From Hydnum rufescens UP504 (lineage: Eukaryota > Basidiomycota > Agaricomycetes > Cantharellales > Hydnaceae): a stretch of 64,000 nucleotides of DNA. Below are positions 55,942 through 64,000 of the stretch, in pieces. The notes under the pieces were generated by a model. That model was given only the letters and a program-made list of their open reading frames with translations, was not told where the DNA came from and ran no database searches. The first letter of the stretch is position 1, and each line of letters begins with the position of its first letter. The position numbers were made by a program, and so were the translations under genes. Location: positions 124,001 through 188,000 of the forward strand of contig MU128969.1 in the NCBI GenBank assembly GCA_014904985.1, in the 5' to 3' direction.

Positions 55942-58900
55942 ATGCCATCCAGAAGACTCTTCTCGAGAAGAACGCGCAGCGTCCAATCGCCTTCAGCCTC
56001 GTCCAATGATTGCTCTCCCAACCGTCGTAGTGACCGACCATCCACTTCCGCACATCGAGAGCCTCCAACCATGCCTCACCCATCATATCCAGATTATCTC
56101 AATGAGAGCGCCAGCCCAGGATGGGATGCCGCTCTCGTCGTGACTTCGATAATCCGTGATATGCCAGCTCTTCCACGCGCACTCTGTGGTTCGCTCACTC
56201 AAGTTCTTGACGTCGTAGTGGAGGTAATCGAAGCAGTTAAAACCATGCGAAACGGAAGAGATGGATGCAACCAGCTCACAGTTCGGGTCACAAAGTTTCT
56301 TGAGAGCTTTGTAGGCGGGTTGAAGGGGAACAACATCCCCGATGATACGGCAATAGCTTCAAGTTTATTTATTTTAAGGCGGTATGGTTCCCAATTTCCT
56401 TGCACAATCTGTACAGTGAAATATATCTCTTTCGGCTATAGGAACCTGATGGCAATTTGTGCTGACGCAAAGCGATGGTCGAGTTTGAATCTTTGGAGAA
56501 GCTTCATCCAGCGTGATCAAATTATGAGTGCGATATCGAGGCACGAACAGAATCTGACAGATTGTTTGCACACGTTCCAAGTGAGTGTGCATTTCACAGG
56601 ACCCCTCTCAGTTCGAAAAAATGAGCTGATGTCATCATAAAGATCATGACATCGATAACAGCATTCAACCCTGCGGACAGACCAGGAACGATCGCGTCTC
56701 CGGGCCAATCAGTCTCAGCGAGACCCCGGTTAGCCTCTGAAAATGCACCGGTGAGTAATAGTAATTTGGGGTATCGACAATTCAATGATATTAAATTCAA
56801 TTCTTAGGCTTCGATTCTACTGGAAGGACTGCGCAACTTGCTCGAACAGCCGGCGGGTCAGGCAGTGTTTCAGCAAATCGGGGTGGCTGTGCAAGGACGA
56901 CTGGAGGAGATGGGGTTACGAGCGACCTCAACACCACTGGGCGCAAGGTAATTGGCGTCCTTGGTTCAATATGGCAATAACAGACTGATGAGGATGAAAC
57001 AGACATACGGGGATGACTGGACTACGAACTGGGCATGATTGCCACGTGTCATATCTCACAAGCCAGATCTCGGAGCTTACGGTGGAAGTCCGAGGTGTCT
57101 TGCCACATATTTCGGTTGGTACGGATATTGAAGCATGGGTTGCAAGAGGGGAAAGTCACCGGCAGCCGACTGGGGACCCGATGCGCCAACTTCGTGAAAC
57201 AGTTACGGCAACATTGGAGCTCCTGAACGAGCTGCATGATGTCAGGGAGGTCAAATTGGATTCGGCTACGCTGGCGGGAAAGATGAATGCTCTGTCAAGG
57301 AATTTGCACGATATGGGTCTTTGGGGCGAAGCATTGGAAGTACAGACTACAGCAGTGGTACTATACCGCGCTGGGGGGGAGAAGTCACATCTTGCTGGCG
57401 CTCTTCTTAGCCACTCTGTTTACCTTTCGAACCTTGGCCGGGATGAAGAGGCCCTCAAGGTAAATGAGGAGGCCTTGAGCATTTATCGCGTGCTAGCCAC
57501 AGATCGACCCGAAGTATTCCGCCCAGCTCTCGCTCGTTCTCTGAACAGTCTCTCCATTGATCTTTCAACATTTGGCCGCCATGAAGAGGCCCTCAAGGCA
57601 AATGACGAGGCCTTGAGCATGTATCGCTTGCTAGCCGCAGATGAACCCGAAGTATTCCACGCAGATCTCGCTCTTTCTCTTAGCAACCACTCCGTTCAGC
57701 TTTCGAAATTTGGCCGTGATGAAGAGGCCCTCAAGGCAAATGAGGAGGCCTTGGCCATCTATCGCTTGCTTGTCGCAGATCGCCCCGAAGGATTCCGCCG
57801 AGATCTCGCTCGTTCTCTTCACAGCCTCTCCGCTGATCTTTCAACATTCGGCCGCGATGAAGAGGCCCTCAAGGCAAGTGAGGAGGCCTTGGGAATTTGT
57901 CGCTTACTAGTCGCAGATCGTCCCGAAGTATTCCGCCAAGATCTCGCTCATTCTCTTCGCAACTACTCCAATGATCTTTCGAAATTTGGCCGTGATGAAG
58001 AGGCCCTCAGGGCAAATGAGGAGGCCTTGGCCATTTATCGCTTGCTGGCCGCAGATCGACCTGAAGTATTCCGCTCAGATCTCGCTCGTTCTCTTCGCAG
58101 CCTCTCCTTTGATCTTTCGACATTCGGCCGCGATGAAGAGGCCCTCAAGGCAACTGAGGAGGCCTTGGTCATTTATCGCTTCTTAGCCACAGATCGTCCC
58201 AAAGTATTCCGCCCAGATCTCGCTCGTTCTCTTAGCAACTACTCCAATCATCTTTCGAAATTTGGCCGTGACGAAGAGGCCCTCAAGGCAAGTGAGGAGG
58301 CCTTGGCCATCTATCGCTTGCTGGTCGCAGATCGCCCCGAAGGATTCCGCCCAGATCTCGCTCATTCTCTTAGCAACCACTCCGAACATCTTTCGAAATT
58401 TGGCCGCAATGAAGAGGCCCTCAAGGCAAATGAGGAGGCCTTGCGCATTCGTCGCTTGCTAGCCGCAGATCGCCCCGAAGTATTCCGCCCAGATCTCACT
58501 CATTCTCTTCACAACCACTCCAATCATCTTTCAAAATTTGGCCGCGATGAAGAAGCCCTCAAGGTAAATGAGGAGGCCTTGAGCATTCGTCGCTTGCTAG
58601 CCACAGATCGACCCGAAGTATTTCGCCCAGATCTCGCTCATTCTCTTAACAGCCACTCCGAATATCTTTCCAAATTTGGCCGCAATGAAGAGGCCCTCAA
58701 GGCAACTGAGGCGGCCTTGAGCATTCGTCGCTTGCTAGCCGCAGATCGTCCCAAAGTATTCCGCCCAGATCTCGCTCGTTCTCTTAGCAACTACTCCAAT
58801 CATCTTTCGAAATTTGGCCGCGATGAAGAGGCCCTCAAGGCGAATGAGGAGGCCTTGCGCATTCGTCGCTTGCTAGCCGCAGATCGCCCCAAAGTATTCC

Positions 58901-59301
58901 GCCCAGATCTCGCTGATTCTCTTCACAACCACTCCAATCATCTTTCCAAATTTGGCCGCAATGAAGAGGCCCTGAAGGCAAGTGAGGAGGCCTTGAGCAT
59001 TCGTCGCTTGCTAGCCGCAGATCGCCCCGAAGTATTCCACCCAGACCTCGCTCATTCTCTTCACAACCACTCTGATCGTCTTTCGAAATTTGGCCGTGAT
59101 GAAGAGGCCCTGATGGCAACTGAGGAGGCCTTGCGCATTCGTCGCTTGCTAGCCGCAGATCGCCCCAAAGTATTCCTCCCAGATCTCGCTGATTGTCTTG
59201 ACAATCACTCTGAGTATCTTTCAAAACTTGGCCGCCATGAAGAGGCTCTCAACGCAAAGGAGGAGGCCTTGAGCATTCGTTGTTCACTCATCAAGGATTG
59301 A
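55942..59301 (+). CDS. MLKL/HeLo-like N-terminal domain + TPR-repeat protein, copy E (intact, 1061 aa)
   Basis: Model join(55942..56580,56643..56750,56808..56947,57003..59301). GT-AG introns of 62, 57 and 55 nt; 1062 codons including the TGA stop, with no internal stop. Residues 1-55 are a basic Ser/Pro-rich leader. Residues about 55-213 form the helical bundle (WDAALVVTSIIRDMPALPRAL, VVVEVIEAVKTMRNGRDGC, RVTKFLESFVGGLKG, RRYGSQF, FGYRNLMAICADAKRW, IMSAISRHEQNLTDCLHTFQ). The terminal F-Q after a long amphipathic helix resembles the brace end of MLKL_NTD domains. Residues 214-382 are a linker with helical parts. A degenerate TPR (about 383-425) precedes 13 full and one partial 46-residue TPRs from residue 440. 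No NACHT/NB-ARC and no kinase. Suggested role: repeat sensor with a membrane-active effector domain. That is inferred from architecture. Confidence 0.82.
57436..59298 (+). repeat. 138 bp TPR-coding tandem repeat array, copy E
   Basis: 13 full units plus a partial last unit. Variable codons cluster in SL-x-x-x-S-x-x-LS (first helix), A-x-EEAL-x-I-x-R (second helix) and GR-[DNH]-EE, while the linker D-R-P-E-V-F-R-P-D is nearly constant. Confidence 0.92.
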
Positions 59302-59369
59302 CCCACACTCCACCCAGATCTTGCTCATTCTCTTAACAACCTCTCCATTCATCTTTCGACATTTTACCG

Positions 59370-60800
59370 CCATAACTTATTGTCGACTAGCTGCGCATTC
59401 GCCTGCTCCGAGGGCTGCCATCTTCCCAGCATCTCCGTTAACGTTAAATCGACGACACGCCTTCAGTTCGAATAGTTCGAATGACACCCAATGTCCCTAG
59501 TATCTGCGAGGGGACTCGGTCGGCCGCGACACCGATGAGGTTGACCCTACCTGGTAGTTCGGTTAAATATGAGGCCCCGAGTGTTCCCCATACGCGCGGT
59601 AAAGATGTGATGAGGTACTCAAAATGGGGAATGGGGTCCCGCTTATGGAGCCTGACGGACCATCCGTGGTCAAGACTCGACAACGATTAGAGTGAGAATA
59701 GATAATAGACAGGGGGTATCAGGAAATGTTCCTAATCCTGTTTAGGGCTGGTGGGTTCGAAAGGAATCGTCAAAGCCAGTGCTCCAAGAGGTGTCTGTTG
59801 CTTCTCCCCCCTTTATTGTCCAGGCGCCCGGGGATGGCTCACCCCTGATTGCACTCGGCGACAATCTTCTTCTCTTTCCCTTTGAAATCCGCCAGGGCAT
59901 CACCATACCTCTTACAGTACACACTACATATGGGTTTGTAAGACTCATTGAAGCTTCCTCATTTGTTAATACAAGTCGGGGGGGACACTCTCAGAACATG
60001 TTTGGAAGTGGATGTTGAATTAGTCTAAGGGCTCTTCAAGTGGTGGATTAAGAATGCCATGGCTAATTTATAGCTAACTAAGAAACGAAGGGTTGACTGG
60101 TACAACATGCTTGAATGGACAATACCACTATTTTCTAAACACCCCACCAAAGTAGGTGACACGGTATCTGGGAGCCCGTAAAACCCAACACGACTTCCGG
60201 GTATCCGTATCAGGCCATGCTAGAAATCAGTCGAAAGCGACGACGAAACAAACGCCGAGCTCCTCGAAACCTCCTGCGATGTGCTACTTCTCAAGTCTTC
60301 GATGCATCAGAGTGCAGGGGCCTGCGTTCTGCACTGGTTGCACACCCAGGTGTTTTTACCTAAAATCACTTCAAACTCAGCGAGCCTACCTCACTGACTG
60401 TAGGAGCCAGCGGGGGTACTCGTGCCTTGAGACCAGATGAACAATCGCGGTTTGAGAAAGCTTGATTCCAGATCCATTGGGTTTACACCCTTCGATTCAG
60501 CGATGAACATGCAGGAAACGTAACCACCTAAAAACACAAAAACCGTAAAAAAAAAACTCTTGTAGACGTAAGCTTGGACCTTAGTCTTCGACCATCACAA
60601 AAAGCGGATATGGGCAAAGGGAACTAGGATAGAGGATAGGATGTAATTCGCATCCCGATGTAAGGTATAATGATCAGCGCAAGCCATTAGAAACCGTCCA
60701 TTCTTCGTTCGCTATCCCGAGGCCATATATAATTCCCGCGTCATCCACAGTTTACTCTCCCAGTCCTTCATCAAACGGCGATAGGACGAGAGGTACTGGC
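59370..60800. repeat. Array unit 3' block after copy E
   Basis: Standard post-gene block, the same order as in the other units. Confidence 0.65.
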
Positions 60801-60840
60801 GGCACCCCACTGCTTCGCCACGCCGAAGGTGCTATATGAA

Positions 60841-61538
60841 TTACATGTCAGTAAAGGTCAACATCTCCCAAAATGCATATTGCAACATACACTGTGATTC
60901 AGGAAGGCAAATGGACATCTGTAAGGCGGCTTGTGATGACGTACGCGAGATGGCTGCCCTGGCCCATGAGTCCGCAGAGCGTGCCGAGTGTCGACTATCT
61001 CGTCGGTTCACAGAAGAGACTCCCCCATATCCAATATGGTCGGGAAAACCTGGTAGGCGTGAGTGGCTGGGGTAAAACAATATCAGAGTGTATTCCGAAT
61101 GTGAGGGAGATGAGGGGCACCTCTGGGCACGGAGCCATTCTGATGAGATGGAGAAGCATTGCCGGACAGAAGAATGTATCGACGAACGTGCGAAATGAAT
61201 TTGTACAGATGCGTGATGCGGAGAGGCAGAAACTGGGATACGGAGACTGTGATGAAGGACGATGGGGCGACAAAGACGAGTGAGGATAAGGCGAGGCTGA
61301 TAATAGGGGACACGGTGAGAATACGCTGGGGAATCCTTCGGGTATGCAGTTCCTTCGGGTCGCGAGTGACGTCGGAGTCTGGGTCCGTCCATGTGCTACT
61401 AGGGGAAAGCGGGTGACCGGGTCGGACGGTGAAGGCCACGAGGAAGAAGCAGCACTTGTGACAGGGGAAGAAAGCATTCCGAAGTGAAAGAGGCAGGAGC
61501 CGAAGGGGGAGAGCCTTTTTCTGAGCACGAAACCGCAC
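60841..61538 (-). other. Conserved Ser-rich minus-strand segment, copy 5
   Basis: Keeps GYGGVSSVNRRDSRHSARSADSWARAAISRTSSQ (about 60900-61010). The upstream (right) part is shifted relative to the other copies. Confidence 0.35.
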
Positions 61539-62159
61539 GTCTCACCAAGTTACGAGCTTTATACCATGTCAAAGCTCACCGACTCTATACTCGATGTTGG
61601 CAAAAGCGTGCAGAGGACACCGTTCGTGAAGTTGGACAATAACGCGGTGGGGAGTAGCGGTGCTTGGCTTGTGCGATATAATATGCAACGGGATATGAAG
61701 AATGTTAAGGGACTATGTTGACGACCATCGGATGCATGAATCAAGTGAATAACCAGGAAATAGGGATCGTGTGCCCGGGCCGAGTCGATGACGAAAAGCA
61801 CGAGGCGCGGATACAGTTCGCATGCTTCACAGTCTCAGCTAACAAGAGGTCAGTCTTCCTCTCGCAATCAGAGTTCGCGGACTGACTACGCACATCCTCC
61901 ATCCTCACTCAATACACCACAGATTCGCCAGGCTGAGATGCGGCATAATGCTCCCAAGTCTCCAAAAGTTACCGGTAGGTTGGATTTGCGTTGCCACTGC
62001 AACTAGCTTACGTGTTGGTATTCTAGGAAATTCTTCGATGGACGCCACGAGCCATGACAGATGAGTAAGGCCAAGGACTTCCTGGATTGTATCGAGCGAT
62101 GACAGCAGTGTTCGTAATTGCACAGCCACACAAAGACAGATTTTTGAAAAGTATTTCGC

Positions 62160-63925
62160 TACCCCTTCGGGATCATGTACACATGCACCAATGCAGGCAT
62201 CAGCCGAATGATAACGACCGAGGGAAACGACTTCCAGACTTGGGTTAGCATCGACGCCATATGCCCTCCCTCAGTATCGACGGGCACCCGATTCAGACCC
62301 CCAACCACTCTCCCCGACCTCGGAAAAGGTGCATTCTCGGCGATCATCATCTTTATTATGTTTTCCAAGCACGTGCAAGATGTCCTGAGTTGAAGTGGGC
62401 CTCGGGACTGATTTTCCGGAAGCTCGAATACGAACGTAGTATGACAGATGGCATCAGGAGGCCGAAGAGTGTCGTTGTCATTGTCGCGCCCCGGCGGCAA
62501 CGGGCACGAGTACGAGGTTGGGGACATCCGGAGTGCAATTGCCCGCTTGTATTGGCTTGTCATTCCCATGCAGCGTGTACACCTTATTTCCCACGTTGAC
62601 CCTTTTGGTATTGGGACGCTGGTCGAAGACGATTTCGCTCCATTCATAATTCGTCCCCAATTGCTTGAATGTATGTTCGCGCACGAAACCCGGATTGACG
62701 CTCTGGGATCTGTCCTTGGAGGCTAGGTCTCTGTCGGACTTGGATTAAGTTTGTAGGTTGCTTGTCAACTTGACCATCTCCTTGATTGAAGGCATGCGCT
62801 CTGCTTCGCATGTCGAGGGGAGTGAACGGGGAGACAATCTTTCAACGACAAGGGAGAGCTTCCACGCCCAATTGACCTGCACAATACATTGTGATTCCTG
62901 CACATGGCCCTACCATGGGGGGAATAGAGCTCCCGACATCTTGGACAGATGAACTCAGACCCTGGACACTCATTGGGAAATGGACATGGGCCCCATCTAG
63001 TGCACGTTGAGGCAGGATGAGATACTGTGGCACACACTTGGATTATACTAACACGCACCTCCAGCAATGAGCACACGACCGATGTTAAATTTGTCAGCGC
63101 ATCGGATATTCGGTCTACAAGAGACTGGAACATCAACAAGCGGTGTCTCACTCCCAGTAGGAGAGAATGCACCTGAAGTACGACACCCATTTACGTTTGG
63201 TTAATACCACAGAATCATCCTTCATGATCTTACTCAGATAACGCCTTGAAAGCATCAAAACCCCCATTGACAATCTTTTGTATTTCCTCCGGAGGCCCGT
63301 TACCCACGACTGAAAAAGTGAAGCGCTGGACCCAAAGGCAGAGCCATCACTCTGAACGATAGAATGAGAGCCAATGCCATCAGTCACGAGCATCCGAAAT
63401 TATCGTGAAAGATGGGAAGCCGTCCAATCCAGCAGCGGCACTTCCATCCGCGGCCAATACTTTCGTGAGGAAAACTGAGCGTTAAAAGCTATCGACTGAC
63501 AGTGCATGTGTGAGCAGAAACCTCGCTTCATGATCAAGACCGTCCATCTGTACATGAGCGACAAGGAAGCCTTGCTTCTCCAGAGTTTCTCCCCAGAAGT
63601 TGATCCCGAGGTGTTTTCGAGGAATCCCTGTGTTTGAGCGACGCATTAATTGAAGATATCTCATGGGATGAAGAGAGGAGAAAATAACCTCACGCTCCGC
63701 CAGCGCCAATCACCCAGTCCGCTTCCATGGTTTCATTCTCGGAAGAACCGCTTTTGTCGCGTTTTAGGAGATTTGCTGTCACCTTGTGAGCATCTTGTGT
63801 AAAGTCGACGAGTTGCGTCCCTAGTTCGACCATGACGCCCAGCCCACTTAGGTGAGAGCGTAAGATTGCCCCTGTATTGGATTGACCGAGTATCCCTGGA
63901 TTGGGCTGGGGCGATGATAGTGTTG
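62160..63925 (-). pseudogene. FAD-dependent monooxygenase copy 6, truncated at the right
   Basis: From the Trx-like C-terminus (FVFELPENQ, FKQLGTNYEWSEIVFDQR, VNVGNKVYTLHG near 62400-62680), through the FAD-binding centre (62900-63060), SASLFQSWVTG (shifted form of FSVVGNG, about 63300), KHLGINFWGETLEKQGFLVAHVQMDGLDHEARFLLTHALS (about 63500-63620) and the shifted counterpart of LGVTVELGT (about 63830). At about 63920 homology ends and a CGACTT-rich sequence begins, so the N-terminal FAD motif is not present here. Stops and shifts occur throughout. Confidence 0.72.
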
Positions 63926-64000
63926 CCGCGACTCCGCTTGGTTCGACTTTGGCTTGACTTCGGGCGACTCCGCACGACTTCCGTCGACTTTGGCTTATCT
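63925..64000. repeat. Degenerate CGACTT-rich sequence at the window edge
   Basis: CGACTCCGC, CGACTTTGGCTTGACTT and CGACTCCGCACGACTTCC recur as imperfect short units. It may be the edge of a satellite-like repeat or of an element that truncated the monooxygenase. Confidence 0.4.

Noticed and set aside
19697..59301. Classic NLR genes with NACHT or NB-ARC domain
   Set aside because: Exons 2 and 3 and the start of exon 4 contain no P-loop or Walker B; the helical domain joins the TPRs through a linker only.

Overview
The window looks like nuclear DNA of a filamentous basidiomycete, probably an Agaricomycete (a Rhizoctonia-like member of the Cantharellales would fit, but that is a guess). The signs are short GT-AG introns of about 51-66 nt, Ty1/copia and Ty3-type LTR retrotransposons, CpG-decayed repeats, and long tetratricopeptide (TPR) proteins with a helical N-terminal domain. 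I see no prokaryotic features.

Most of the window is one degenerate tandem array. Its unit is roughly 5-10 kb and occurs about eight times, complete or partial. In order along the + strand, a full unit holds: (1) a phenol-hydroxylase/pentachlorophenol-monooxygenase-like FAD monooxygenase on the - strand; (2) a short conserved block and, in three units, an older TPR pseudogene; (3) a multi-exon gene on the + strand coding for a four-helix MLKL/HeLo-like N-terminal domain joined to a long array of near-identical 46-residue TPRs; (4) a conserved 3' block; (5) a conserved Ser-rich minus-strand segment of unknown function. The monooxygenase copies are all broken. The helical-domain/TPR gene has five copies: A (19.7-21.1 kb, remnant), B (24.4-28.1 kb, frameshifted), C (39.9-42.6 kb, open, 827 aa), D (48.8-52.2 kb, one frameshift plus a shifted start) and E (55.9-59.3 kb, open, 1061 aa). 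C and E appear able to make protein.

Mobile elements have invaded the left part. At 51-4618 a foldback TIR element is split by a 3.6 kb Ty3-type element with 456 bp LTRs and a GAGCC target duplication. At 7758-12442 a nearly complete copia element with 237 bp LTRs sits inside a dispersed repeat of about 350 bp, whose empty site is seen at about 16.85 kb. A non-array island at about 12.6-18.5 kb carries one intact-looking gene, a two-exon trypsin-fold serine protease (14832-16589, - strand). A 1.04 kb TIR element with helicase and unknown-protein remnants lies at 32901-33941. Two MITE-like foldbacks lie at about 13055 and 48245.

Functionally, the array resembles a rapidly evolving family of putative cell-death or non-self-recognition genes: a membrane-active helical bundle fused directly to a repeat sensor, with no NTPase between them, head-to-head with an oxidative enzyme gene, and turning over by unequal crossing-over and point decay. 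This role is inferred from architecture only.
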